Source: Opisthocomus hoazin (taxonomy: Eukaryota > Chordata > Aves > Opisthocomiformes > Opisthocomidae). From it: 64,000 nucleotides of DNA. Position 1 is the stretch's first letter, and the number at the start of each line of letters is the position of its first letter. Where the stretch lies: contig NC_134418.1 of NCBI RefSeq assembly GCF_030867145.1, positions 57,697,682 to 57,761,681 of the forward strand, given 5' to 3'. The translations under genes and the position numbers were made by a program. Below, one piece after another: positions 47,880-59,660 of the stretch. Below the pieces are notes generated by a model. That model was not told where the DNA came from and made no database searches. It was given only the letters and a program-made list of their open reading frames with translations.

Positions 47880-48520
47880 CTCGGGGTCTCTTAGGCTATA
47901 ATTTCAGTGGGCACAAACCGGTCTAAAATGGAGAGCGTTGCAGAACAGCGGTCTGATGTCTCTTAGGTAAAATGGGTGCGTTATCTGCAGTAATATAGCG
48001 ATCTCGCTCTTTCACCTCCACTGCTCCTCCAGCATGGAGACGATCGCACAGACAATGTGCCACCCCTCGCTCCCTCCACTTTTAATTCCCCCTCCCCGGA
48101 TCTGTGCAATTTTCCGTTAATAAAAAAATAAGAAAGGAATTAAGCTCTTCCTCAGAAATCTAGACATTAGCATACTCGCCCTAATACTTTAATCCCCATC
48201 ATTGTTTATAATCGGGCTACACACAAGGTTACGTGCCGTGCCGACTGATTTATGAATATATATTTTTTTTGTTTTAATTGGAACGGCAACATTTAGGTTC
48301 CACCTTAACAGTGCACCTTAAAAGATTATCTCGGTTATTTCACAGGCACCGAGCCGGCACTAATAGTCCAAGGCAGATATTGAAAAGCAGCACAGGGCCA
48401 GGCAGATCTATTAGAAATTCCCATCCACGCGCCTCATACATATTGATTTCTGACACCAAGCAGCAGTGAAAGCCCCCGTGGGAATAATATATTTAGCAGG
48501 GTTCGCTGTGAGGAGGTCAC
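47880..48520. promoter_or_regulatory. Candidate conserved non-coding element
   Basis: An AT-rich block carries many ordered transcription-factor-like words, including CATTGTTTATAATCGG (SOX/FOX-like), TTAGCATA, CTAATACTTTAATCCCC and GATTTATGAATATATATTTT. It is flanked by GC-rich repeats, has no simple-repeat character and no coding potential on either strand. This texture is typical of enhancers around developmental regulators. Evidence is compositional only. Confidence 0.3.
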
Positions 48521-48809
48521 AGAGTGCATACAGATTAGCTACAGAGGACCAAGGCACTAGTGTTGGAGCCAAATGCTAGATTTTATATCATTTTAATCTG
48601 AACTTTTATAATCCTTTTAGTTCTTCTTTCTCTGGATGGCAGAGGAAAGGCTCCTCCACATGTATCATGCATTTTTTTTTTTTTCTTTATTCCTCCTATA
48701 AATGTGCAAATGCTGTTGTAATGGGGAGGAACGTTCCCTTAGCGCTAGCAGGAAGAGGCACAAACAGATTTGGGGTTTATATATGGGTACGTTTGTGTGC
48801 ATATACACA

Positions 48810-48827
48810 TTATATATATATATATAT
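48810..48827. repeat. (TA)9 microsatellite
   Basis: Nine TA units after GCATATACACAT; a cruciform-prone and probably polymorphic repeat. Confidence 0.95.
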
Positions 48828-50388
48828 CTGTGCCTGTGTGTGGATAATAGTGGTCATTTCAGCTGGAGACATCTTTATTTGAAGGTTTCCTTCCATGGGG
48901 GGGTGGGAAGGGGTGTCTGTAAACCTCAGGCTCCAGCTTTAATCTGCAGAAATAAAGAACCGCCGTCAGACCTTCTTTTATTTTATTTTTATCCCAGAGC
49001 TTAATTGAGCAGAAGTTGCATTTATGCTGTTGAGCCTCAGAAAGCAACAACAACAACAACAAGGACACCGAAATAGTTTTAATTACCTTTCTGCAGGCGC
49101 TGATGGGGAGGAAACCCCTGCTCCTTCTGCGGGGAGGGGGTGCGGCAGCCGGGCCCGCCATGTGAGGTTTGGGGGGCTGGAGGGGTGCCAGCCGCGTGGG
49201 GGGAGAGGCTGGAGTTGACACACTTTGACAGGAGAGTGAAATGCGCTCTGACAACAAAGAAAACCGGGAGGTAGCAGCTAAACAGACACAAAAGCTGACA
49301 GGGGAGAGAAATGCACTGACTGCTGACTCCCTTTTTTTGGGGGGAGAAGTTCTCCATTCTTCCCTCTGGCCGGTCGATACCCCCACACTGCCCAAATCCG
49401 CCCAAGCTGTCGGGCCAGCAAGGTGCTAGGAGAGGTGCGAGCACTGCCTGAGAGACATAAGTTGTCTGTTTTTTCTTCTTTTTTCCTCTTCTTTTTAGCT
49501 CGGCGGACATTGGTTTCCCTGCCGGAGTTGCCCCCTGCACCCCAAACGGCAGAGCGGCAGCCGGGGTGTCATGCAGGAGGAAACCCGCGAGCCTGCGAGA
49601 GGTGCTGGGGAAGCAAGGGGGTCAGCAACGCCCTGGCAGGGGCCATAACGCTCCCCACCGCCCGGGGAAGGACCTGGCCCCCCACCAAATCTCACCCCCT
49701 CGGCGTGGGGCAAGCAGCTGCAGCACCGCTGGGTTTATGCATTTGTCAGGGGCAAGAAGGGATCCCCGGGGCAGCAGCCCCATCCCCGGGTTCCCGGTGG
49801 CCCATGGGGACCACCTGGTAGCAAGCTGGGTGGTGCGGGTGAGCAGGGGTGCCTGGGTGCCAGCCACCCACTCGCATGACACCGAGGTGTGGGGTCTGCG
49901 GCAGCGCAGCTGGGATGTCCCCTGGACATCCCCGATACAGAGCGAGAAGTTTGGTGCTGGGCAGAGGGCCCATGCACAGGTTTGGTGCAGGGCTGGGTGC
50001 CAGCTTCCCGGTTTGCACGCTGGCCTCATGTACGCCGAGAGCCACCCGTGTCGTCATGCCCAACCATTTGGTCGCGACTGCGGTGCGAATGGACGGAGCT
50101 GGCCAGAGGTCCTCACCAGCAGAAGCAGAAAGAGCAGCTCCATCCTTACCATAGAAAAACTGAATTTATGTCCACTTCAGTCCTTCTCGTGCATCTTGAA
50201 GCTGTTTGAAAGGCATTTCTGCTTTGAATAGAGAGCCGCAGCAAAGTCGTATGTACCTGCAAAGTTGACTATTTGAGTGCAGGATTTATTTCCTCTGCTC
50301 CATTCTTGGTACTTAAGAAGTCCCAGACCAGATCAGCACAGGATGGGTGATGCTAATCACCTCTTTGCTGCCCACCTGCACTCCCCAT

Positions 50389-50446
50389 GGACACCCAGTT
50401 GAAAGCTCTTTGGCAATGGGTGCTCCTAATCTCGTGGATGCTGCTG
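50389..50446 (+). repeat. Diverged hairpin repeat, copy 1
   Basis: Reads GGACACCCAGTTGAAAGCTC then TTTGGCAATGGGTGCTCCT. It aligns with copy 2 at 50883 over about 58 bp, sharing CTCT-TGGCA-TGGGTGCTCCT. The ends (GGACACCCA and TGGGTGCTCC) are imperfect inverted repeats. Confidence 0.6.
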
Positions 50447-50879
50447 TGGCCTCCTTACAGACTTACTTACTGTTGGTCTTGTCTTTGGATGCCTCCTGAG
50501 AGCAAAGACAGATCTGCTTCTTCCTGGGCTTCTGCAATCAGGAGAAAGATTCATAAGCTATGAGGAAACCGCAAACCAGCTGTGCTGTGTCACTAGAGAG
50601 AACAGAGCTCTTCTTGTCTTTCCAAAGTGCAAGGGTTATGAGCACCATGGCCGCATGCTTTTGTCTTGTCCCCTGCTAAACCTTCCCAGGCACCTGCCTT
50701 GACGGGGTCTCTGAGGACTGCTGGCTAGCACCCATCTGTGTTAGCACAAGCACCCATTTCTGTGGATGGCTGTGCTGAGCTTGGCTTTCATCGGTGGTCT
50801 GAAACCACAGCGGCACACACCTCCCAGCTTGCACAGGTGCACTCACTTGAATACCCCCTTTGTGTCACATCTGTGCTTT

Positions 50880-50942
50880 CCAGGAGCACCCGGTCACAAA
50901 CTCTATGGCATTGGGTGCTCCTGGTCCCGAGGGTGCTGCGCT
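50880..50942 (+). repeat. Diverged hairpin repeat, copy 2, with perfect 12-bp arms
   Basis: CCAGGAGCACCC (50880-50891) and GGGTGCTCCTGG (50913-50924) are exact reverse complements separated by 21 nt, giving a stable stem-loop. The same segment, about 494 bp upstream, forms a weaker version. The origin (mobile-element end or local duplication) is unknown. Confidence 0.7.
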
Positions 50943-53900
50943 GCAGTTAATGCACCTGTCCTAAAGGCGAGCTTTACAAAAAATGGCAGTGATGGTCAGC
51001 TCTGTACAAGACCAAGGAGATTGTCCTCTGAATCCTCGGGTTATAAACCCAGGGCTGCTTTCCCAAAGCTCTGAACAACTTTGTCACATCGGTCTTGTTC
51101 TGTGGTCCCCAGACCGGGGCTTAAGTTAGTGCCAAAGCTCGTTTAGGGGTACGGGATGCATCTTCCCAGCCGAGCACTTCATGGGCTGCTGGCGGTGGCC
51201 ACTGGCACTTACCACCAGTACCTCCGCCACCTTCTTGTGGGAGCTTTGGGGGCACGAACAACTGCTTTGTTGTGGCTCTAGTAAAAAATTTAAGAGCTGA
51301 GTAACAAGTGTGATCTGAATGCTCTGTCTGGCTTTGGGTTTGAGGAAAGGGATAAAAATTGGTGCCAGATGAGGCATATCAATGGGAGTTTCCACATGAA
51401 ATATAGATGCTCCTTGTGGACTGCAGAAACCTGAGGTCTCCTTGTGCAGCTCTAGCAGTCAGAGGTGAGGCCAGTGAGACAATTTATGGTTTTATTGACC
51501 AGCTGCATTCAGCCACTTCTCTCTGGTTTTGAGCAGTCCTAGTCAGCCCCGTACCCTCTCTCCAGAGGGCAAATAAGCCTCTGGCAGGAAGAGATGTATG
51601 TAAGCTTAATTGTGTCGGAGCGTCTCTGGTTTCTTGCCTTCTGCATTGTACTCCTGGCAGCATGAGCAGGTCTTCACCACGATGGACAAACTGTGTTGCC
51701 ATCTTTTGCTGCTGCTACTTAGCTTGTGATGCGAAAATGATCTGGTATCTCCATTGCAGATTTAATAAGTTAAAAGCCCAGACCACCACTGTCACAGTGT
51801 ACCAGCCATGCAGCCTCTTGAGCTGGAAAAAACAAGTGGCTGGCCAAGCTTCCAGGAGACAACCAAATAAACCAACCTTACAGAAAAAAGCCAGTGGCAA
51901 ATGCCAAAAGATTGGAGCTCTTTTGAAATCAACGTGGCTTGTGAAGTTGCTTTACATAGATGCTATGTCTGTGCCACGGTACGAGGAGCTATCTGTTCAG
52001 ATAATCAGACAAAAAGAGGTTTGACTATCAGTTTGTTAATGATGATATTGTAGATGGTCCATTGCTGTTCCTGCCTCAACAAAACCCACTTCTGAACAGC
52101 GTCAATGCATTTATTCATCCTTCTTATGGTCAACTTCAATGACTGCAACTGCATCTGGACTGCTGGGCCTGCCTTAGAAGACCTAAAATGTGGTCACCGT
52201 CCAGTCTTCATGTATCTTCCAAACCTGATGTCTGCTCTGTGGTGTTACGAAGTGGAATGAAGCAGCCAATGTGCTCCATATTTTTTGAAGGCTGAGCTAT
52301 GATGTGAGCAACAAACTTGCTTGATTTGCATCCCTCAGCCACTGTTGGATCTTTCATGAAGCTCTGATTTTAATCAAGTATAATCTCTTTAAATGGTGAC
52401 ACTAGCAGAGAGGTGTCTTCATCAGATTCAGCCTCCCATACTATAAAAATCAGCATTTCTCATGAGTTTTGCTTGATTGAGCCAAATGCTAGTATTTTGC
52501 AGAAGAGTTGAGCAGGAACTGTCTGTGTCCGGCCCAGTTCTTTGACATTTGGAAAATATTAAGCCCATGTTACATCTGCACTGCTGGTGAGGTTATTCAG
52601 TTGCGCAGTGGCCTGGAGCCCAGTCCCACCTACAAAATTTGTTCTTTGTCTGAGCTAGAACTCAGTGCTGGGATACAATGCAGGTGATGCCAAGTACTTC
52701 ACTTGTGAAAATATTTACAAACCCTTAATTATCTTTTCCATGATAAAAGATTGGGCTTTATTCTCTGTTGTTTACTACTGGATACTTTAAATTAAATTAC
52801 ATCTGAAGAAACCATATTCACTGACCTTAAAAAAACTAGTGGAAAGGTTGCTTGATGCGAAAGTGTTTAGGAATGGGGGCCTTTGCAGCAACTGCAGCTT
52901 GACCCGTATCAGTCAGGACACTGAATGGAAAACCACATTTTAGGTTTATAGACCACCTCCAATACCTGGCCGTGCTTATTGGTTTACCCAAGGCTCCAAC
53001 CCGGCACCAGTCCAGCTATTCACCGCTCAAGCAAGATTGTTACTGAGAACTCGGAACCTTGCTCAGTCTGTTCCACCCAAGTGCCCCATTTCCTGCTGTG
53101 CCTGGAGGAAACGGTTTCGCTTGTTCCTAAGTTGTGGGTGTCAAACTTCACGCTGGCGGGCTCAGCCCGGTCGGCATTGGTGTCGAAGAGGTCCCTTGTG
53201 CCAGCGCAGCGGGCAGGCAGCAGCGGGCACTGCCTCTGGCGCCTGCTGTTGTGGCCGCTTCTGCAGGAGGAGCTGCCACGTCAGCAAGAGACCCCGAGGC
53301 AGAGTGCGTGGTGCTGAGGGCATTTCTGCCCGCGAGATTCACGTGACTGGGGCACCTGCTCATGGGGCCGCTTCCCCCTGAGCAACGGATGTCCAGCAGC
53401 ACACCCAGGGCTGGAATATGTGGTTGCAAGGTACCTTCCATCAGAGCGGCTCGTAGGGCAGCCGGTGGCCGGGGACTGAGGCGTGAGGCTGCGAGGTGTC
53501 TTCTCGTTGCTGCTGTGCACCATTCTGATGTGGCTTCCGACAGGAGCAGCGGCTGATAGGCCCTGCCCGGGGTCCACACCGTCTGCCCGTGGTTGCTGAG
53601 GGCTGTTTCTGACATTGGGGTGGCTTCTGGCATCCAGGACTGTTTGGGATGGGTCGCCGGCTGTCCTCCCTCCCCGCCAGGCCCTCTCATGGCTGTGGTG
53701 GCTGGTGCTTTGCCATGAACCCAGACACACAAATGGCAAAGGGATCTCTCCAGAATTCGTGTCTTTCTATAGCTGTTGTGCTTGTTGTCTGTCCACATGC
53801 TGCAATGCACCTTTTTCCCCCTCTCTTGTTTCCCCCTCCTTCCCCCAAACTGTTAAGACCTAGAGGTCTGCGGGCCGGGCTGGACGATGGGTCAGTTATG

Positions 53901-55399
53901 GTTGACATGACAGGGTGTGCTTGGGCCCCAGTGCCGTCACACGGTGACCAAACTTGGCATTACTCCTTGGAGAGCAAGGCCAAGGAAAAATAGCAGTAAA
54001 GTAGGGGGGTGCAGACTAACCTAATGCTCTCAGAGGTCTTGTTCCAGTGAGGCAGGAATTAGTACATTCTTCTTTGTCTTTTCTGATGTGGTGGGAGTTT
54101 GATGGCTGCTTCCTTAAACCATTTCTTGGGTGACTGGTTTTTGCTAAGATGGACAAAATGCCCTCAACGCTTGTACCAAGGCAACATTTATTTCCTATCC
54201 AGTACTGTAATTAATCTCAGATACAAGTGACCTGAGCTTTCCTGGCATATAGATATGATCTCTTAAGAATCACATCTCTGAAAGATGCTTTTAATTGTTG
54301 AGGATAGTAAACATTATCTAACAAAACTGGTCTAGTCACAGCTCCCCACAAATGTATTACAGTCTTTGAGAGGCTGCATGTTTCTTGTGGGAGTTTTGTG
54401 GGCTTTGGGTTGGGGTTTTTCAATTCTTAATTTTTATAGTGCAGACCTGAATACTGTTTGCATCATTCTCAATTAAAGAAAGCTCTTTCATTTTTTGAAG
54501 AAGTAGTCTCCACTTGGGATTTCTCCCTCTTGAAGAGGGAATTCCCAGCAGGTACCATGAAAATCCCTCAAACTGATTTTTAATTTCCAGGTCTTGGGAT
54601 AATCTAGAGAGGTTCTTCCTTGATGCAGACCGTTGTTTTGGTCAATACGAATGCAACGGTCTAGGTTGCTGTGTGGAGGAAGAGAGAAGGCAGTGGGACG
54701 GGCGGGGCTGTGTAGGTCCCTGCTCCTCAGCCCCTGACTTTGGAATGGCTGCACCACAGCGGGATTCACATCTGGCTTACGCTTAAAAGCATCTACACAC
54801 ATGCCAGATTCCTGCTCTTTATACAGCTGGGTTTTAACACTCCAAGCTTGTTCAGGGCTTTTGTATCATCATGTGGTAAAAAGCTGAGGCTTGTTGGTAT
54901 TTCTTTTGGCACGCTACCTCACAGGCTGGGATGTCTGAAAGTGAGCAGTATTGGTACTGGAGGAATACCCTATCCACTTGGGCATCTCACCCCTTCCAGT
55001 TTCAAAGTACCATCTTGTTTTATACCCATATATTTATATTAGTTATATATTTATACATTTATATACATTCATACATTTTAACGAGCACTTTTAAGAGAGG
55101 AAAAGGAAACGTCTTATTCCAGTGCAGACAGGCGGATCATCTTGTCTGTATCAATTACAACTCTACCCTGTGTGTACTTTCAGCTCAGATTTGGGAAAAT
55201 AAGGGAAAATGGTGAAAGTTAACAGCTGAAGTGTTGAACCCTGCTTCGGTTGGAAAGGGAACGCTGTACAATGCAACCTGTCCAAGGTGGCCCTGGGCAT
55301 GCTGGAAAGAGGTGTTTTAGACAGCAAGGGAAGCAAGTGGACTTTATCAACAGGAAGGATTTTGTTTAAAATGTGGAGCTAGAAGTTGGGTTAGAAGAG

Positions 55400-56720
55400 T
55401 CAAAGCATAAAATTATGTGGTTCATAATTTGTAGAAAGAAAAAGAACAGTGATGGATATCAATAAACTGAGAGATTTGGTAGATGAAACCCTGTGAGAAG
55501 CAGGACTGAGGGAAAACGAAGTTCAGGTAAGTTAGCATTTCCTTTAAAGAAAGGATCTTGAAATCCAGGTACAGGCTATTTCACTAAGAGAGGATGGATG
55601 GGAAATGTTGCACCAGACCAAGTAAATGTTAAGTGGAAGCATCCAGAGAGTGAAAAGTTGATCATGATGCAGAAAGTAGTCAGTGAGCAGAAATGAAATA
55701 CTATGCAGCTACAGGAGCAAAATGAGAACGTTCAATGCATAAAATGAGATACAACCTGCAAAAGACATAAAGAAAAAAAATATATCCCACGGATATTTTA
55801 GCTATTTCTCATGATGACCAGGTAGGATTACCCACTGGTAAATTAGCCATTAGACAGCCAGCAATAGGTGATGTCAAGAAGACAAGAACACTCCGTATCG
55901 TTGGGTTTTTTTGCTCCAGCCTTACCCATGTCACCACTGATGAACATTTTTTAGGTAGACAGTGTTCATCTCAGCAACCAGGAGGTCGAATTTAGGGTGA
56001 AAGAAGAAGACAACACCATATTTTCCACTAGACTGGATCTGAGGGAGCTCACAGAAACAGTCACTTAGCTGTTGGCAGGTTTTTTCTGAGAACTGATGGC
56101 GACTAGGGAAGGTTCCCAAAGGCCAGGAGAAGGTAACCAGAGTGCCTGTCTTTTTGAAAAAAGGCAAACCAAGGGGGACAAGGAGCTGTAGACCAGTCAG
56201 TCTACTTAGCGCATGGAAAAATGCTGGAAGAAATAATCAAGCAAATTATTTATGAGCCTCTAGCATATAGCACAGAGATAAGTAACAGCCAACAGGGATT
56301 TGTCAAGAACAAATCATGTCAAACTCACCTTATTTCCTCCTATGACAGGGCAATAAGCCTTGTGGAGAGGCAATGAATATCATATATCTTTGCTCAGCGA
56401 GGCTTCTGACGCCGTCTCATGCTGCTCTCTCCTGAAGATGCCACGGGGACGAGGACTGGGAGAGGGAGAAAGCTTCCCACCACGAGCCTCTACCTGTGTG
56501 CCTCATCCCCGTGGTGGGAGGCACTGAGTGCCCGCTGGCATTTTCATGAATCCCTTTGGGATGGGCGAGGGAGGGCAGAGGTGTCAAGGGGAGGAGAGGG
56601 GGGAAGGCAGGGTTTCAACACGCTCACAGCAGGTGGTGGGGAGAGCTGGAGAAAAGGCCATGTGGTTCAATAAGGACACCCACAAAGTAATGGTTTTAGG
56701 TAGGAATAAATGGCGCACAT
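55400..56720 (+). mobile_element. Old degenerate LINE (CR1-like) ORF2 remnant
   Basis: Frameshifted fragments of a LINE reverse transcriptase appear in order. A CRPVSLLS block lies at about 56191. SQQGFVKNKSCQTHL lies at 56287-56331, the RT motif preceding the catalytic site. WFNKDTHKVMVLGRN lies at 56661-56705, downstream of the catalytic region. Order and spacing match CR1/L3-type ORF2. Intervening sequence is heavily mutated and partly replaced by a GC-rich stretch (56420-56640). The left limit is uncertain: 55.4-55.9 kb looks repeat-like but has no motif I can name. It is much older than the 39 kb CR1 and belongs to a different part of the element. Confidence 0.65.
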
Positions 56721-57495
56721 CCTGGGTGAGGAACTGCTGGTGAAGTAGTGGATCAACAGGAAAAAAAGGAACTGCTAGGATTCAAGGGCATTGCGAGTTG
56801 AATACGAAGCACAGCTGTGGAGAAAGCAAGCGTCTCACTGGGTGAAGCGCAGGTGGGAATTGCGGGTGAGTGAGGTTGTGCCACTCACTGCTGGCAAGGG
56901 ATCAGCTGGCATCGTCTGCCTCGGTTTGAGCACTGCTGTTCAAGAGAAATATGGATTAATCGGGGAGAGTTCAGCAGAGACCGCCAAGGGTAATGTGCCA
57001 CGCAGGGAGCTCATCCTGCACGGGAGGGTGGAAGGAGCAGGTGGAAAGAGCTGAGGCTGAGGCTCCCCAAATGGTGGGCACAGGAAGGCGGGGGGTGAGA
57101 CGATGCTCTCCCCACCGAGGTCAGGACCAGGAGCCATGGCTCCGTGGCAGGAAGGGACCAGGAGGCTGGAAATGAGGGAGATGGGCAGTGAAGGTGCAAA
57201 GCACCAGAAAGAAGCGTGTGACCCGGGGAGGGTGGTGGGCTGGCTGCTGTGGGGAAGAGTTTGGGCAGAGCTGATCCTACCAGGTGAGCAGACAGGGTGG
57301 TCCCCAGGGCTCCTTCCAGCCTTCGTTTTGTCAGCGGGGAGCTAGGCAGGGGGGTAGTGTTGTTTTCTTAAAGTTTTCCCTGCAGCTTGGGCTTTGTGCC
57401 GCACGAGGATGGTCTCCTGAAATCAGAGCAGGCTGCTGCTGCCTCGTCAGCTTTTGGGATACTCTTCCGTCAACGTGACGAAACGAGACCTGTGT
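56721..57495. other. Non-coding, GC-rich stretch
   Basis: No gene recognised. Possibly includes further decayed LINE sequence just after 56720. The rest is purine-rich unique DNA. Confidence 0.5.
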
Positions 57496-58260
57496 TAATC
57501 AGCACAACAGGGAGATAATTAATTATTCTCAGCACCTTCTCAATGGAAATGTTAGAAAGGGGGGCTAAAGCTTTCCCGCTGTCCCCCTGTAATCCTATCC
57601 CACGGCTGGCTTTATTGGCTCTAAGGGGAAAAGAGGCACATTTGCTTTCCTGCTGATACGGCGTTAAGCATGCTCGCTTCACAGGCGCGTGCAGATGAAA
57701 GTGTAATTGCATGGAAGGTGAATTGATTGCAATTAACCTCGGGACTTGGCCTCGGGCTGGGGTGTCCCACCTTCCTCCCTGGGAAAGTGCCATCAGGGGC
57801 ACAACGCGCGGCTGATGAATACGTATGTCAAGGCATGAAACACGTACGTTACGGGAGAAAGTACGTAAATCATCTAGGAAAACACATATTATACCAAAAT
57901 GATGAAATTATAAATGAAGCACATAAATCATGAGATTACTCTGTTGGATTGTATCAGGGACCATAAATTATACAGCGAAGCCCGAGGTTCACCGAGAGGT
58001 TCACGGAATAATGAAATGGGACTCGTATAACTTAAGGAAAATGCCGTTATCTCCATGAAATGCAAACGCAAATATCCAGCCCAACCCGCATGTATTTTTG
58101 CAACATCTTCTGTCAGAAAGGCTCACAACAATAGGGCCAGTTAAGCACAATAAGCCCCAAGGAAGCCTCCCCTGCTGAAGCAAACAACGATTACACATTA
58201 AAAAGCATGTTCAAAAGATAAGTTTGTAAGGAAGATAAAAAGTCTCCAGCAGGGCTGATA
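57496..58260. promoter_or_regulatory. Candidate conserved non-coding block enclosing array A
   Basis: AT-rich, with words such as GATAATTAATTATTC, TGATTGCAATTAACC, TACGTAAATCAT and ATGAAATGCAAAC (octamer-like). It contains the 21-bp array at 57796-57935. After the array, GAGGTTCAC occurs twice within 20 bp (57984 and 57996), and GAAATG/GAAAATG words recur near 58013, 58037 and 58057, possibly decayed extensions of the array. No coding potential beyond small frames. Confidence 0.4.
57796..57935 (+). repeat. 21-bp tandem array, copy A
   Basis: Six or seven units, each with a GAA-type lead and a six-base core: TACGTA at 57820, CACGTA at 57841, TACGTA at 57862 and CACATA at 57883. These four are exactly 21 bp apart. 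A weaker core lies near 57907 and CACATA at 57920. Many units continue into AAATCAT. The array is homologous to the minus-strand array at 59517-59660, and homology continues to the left as far as GTGCCATCAG at 57787. The repeat family is not recognised. CpGs are preserved in several cores. Confidence 0.75.
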
Positions 58261-59516
58261 GTTGGACGGCGAAGCTGCTCCGAAGGTTGGTGACACGCGA
58301 GCAAGCTGAAAAAGCCTCGCTGTTAAGTGCGAAAAGTAGGAAGAGTTATTCTGTGAGCAGCCGCTTGATTTCCTATTGATGGAGAGCGCGGGGTGCTGGG
58401 GCTGGTGGGGTGTGCGGGACGGTAGCTGGCAATGGGCTCAGCAAGGCGCTGCTTTGCAGCTGCAGCCAGGCAATTAAAAGTTAACTTGAAAAAAAATTCA
58501 GATCAATACGCTTTACAATTGGAAACCAATGGAGTTCAGGGGGAAAAAAGGGGGAAAGGGATATAGAGCGCAGTCATTTCGTAGCTGATCTTCTGTCACT
58601 TTTTGCTTTTGTTGGTCTGCTTTCCCTTCCTTGCTCACTCCCAAAAGTAATTTACTTTTTAACGCCCTCCCCTAGGTTGGTTGTTCAAACAGATACAATT
58701 CAGCAGAAGAAAGGCCAGTCCGATACAATACAGGATCCTCATTTATTTTTTTGAAATACAGCTTTGTCATTAATCAAAGAAGCAGTCGTGAAAGAGGCCG
58801 GCTGTTGCCGGGATCCCGTGTAACCAGATGAGCCAGGGTGTTGGGTTTTTTCCCAGTTGGTCAGTGTGTGAGTGATGTTGGTGCTATAGCGTAACTCTGG
58901 GATTTACACCCGTTCTCAGCATTGCTGAGCTGGGGTTACGGTCGGCACGTGCGTGCTAGGGGATCCCTTAGTTGTAAACAAAGCGTTTGACTCGTTTCAT
59001 TCCTCAGGGCAATTGCGAGCTGGAGCCGACGGAATTTATGTACTGCGAATGGCCAGTTTATGGCTGACCCTGGAGGGGCACCGATTTGACCTGTTTCTGG
59101 CTGAAGACGCTAAAAAGGATGCAGAAGATGTCTCAGGTGGGCAGCAAAACTAACATCTGAGAGAGAGCGCCTAAAATGTTTCATAGTACATAGACATCAT
59201 TTTTAATCAGCCAACATATCAGATGCAGCACCCGCTAATACACAGTAGCAAAATCTGTCTTTGACAGCAAAATCGGCTTCCAGTTGGATGCCCAGCTCCT
59301 GTGAGAGAGGGTTCCCTGCTAATTTATTCTTGGTGATCTTGGGATGGCAACCTGGGTTTGTATCATGGGAAAATAAATACACTTTTGAGTAAAGAATGGG
59401 TTTTGGACTGCTAATCCCTGGGACGGGGAGGGCTGCGCTCAGCCTCCTAACCAAAATAAGTTGGTTAAAAATAAATAAATGGTTGAGCCTGCTAGGTATG
59501 AGCATAATCATTTTAC
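58261..59516. other. Spacer between the two inverted arrays
   Basis: Unique, non-coding sequence. AT-rich stretches (58.47-58.80 kb) alternate with moderately GC-rich ones. No gene is recognised; the 66-codon frame at 58953 is unsupported. Confidence 0.5.
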
Positions 59517-59660
59517 CATATGATCTATGCGTTTCATTAGTTGAGGTACACGTTTCGCTATAATAAATGTGCTCCAGCAAATGATCTATGCATTTCTTTC
59601 TGGAATGTATGTGTTTCACTGGAAAAGGTATGTGTTCATCAGCTATGAGTAATGCTCCTA
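59517..59660 (-). repeat. 21-bp tandem array, copy B (inverted)
   Basis: On the minus strand this reads as a diverged copy of array A. Both begin with GTGCCAT-AG, then GCTGATGAA, GAAACAC-TA and finally ATCAT blocks. By eye about two thirds of positions agree, and differences are mostly transitions. Plus-strand core starts are 59526, 59547, 59566, 59587, 59608 and 59629, giving spacings of 21, 19, 21, 21 and 21. A long minus-strand open frame crosses it but shows no recognisable protein. Confidence 0.75.

Larger units (their letters stand above)
39956..55399. other. Downstream non-coding region with GC-rich patches
   Basis: No gene recognised. GC-rich stretches at about 40.3-40.7, 42.1-45.0, 46.4-47.4, 49.1-50.1 and 53.1-53.7 kb hold open frames of up to 262 codons. 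These occur on both strands at once, are rich in Pro, Ser, Cys, Trp and Gly, and lack any domain. AT-rich blocks, especially 47.9-48.5 kb, look like conserved non-coding sequence. Simple repeats and a pair of diverged hairpin repeats near 50.4 and 50.9 kb are listed separately. In other amniotes this side of CXXC4 is a large gene desert reaching toward TACR3, and no TACR3 exon is seen here. Confidence 0.55.

Noticed and set aside
53148..53810. 220-codon minus-strand frame
   Set aside because: Overlapped by plus-strand frames of similar quality; composition-driven.
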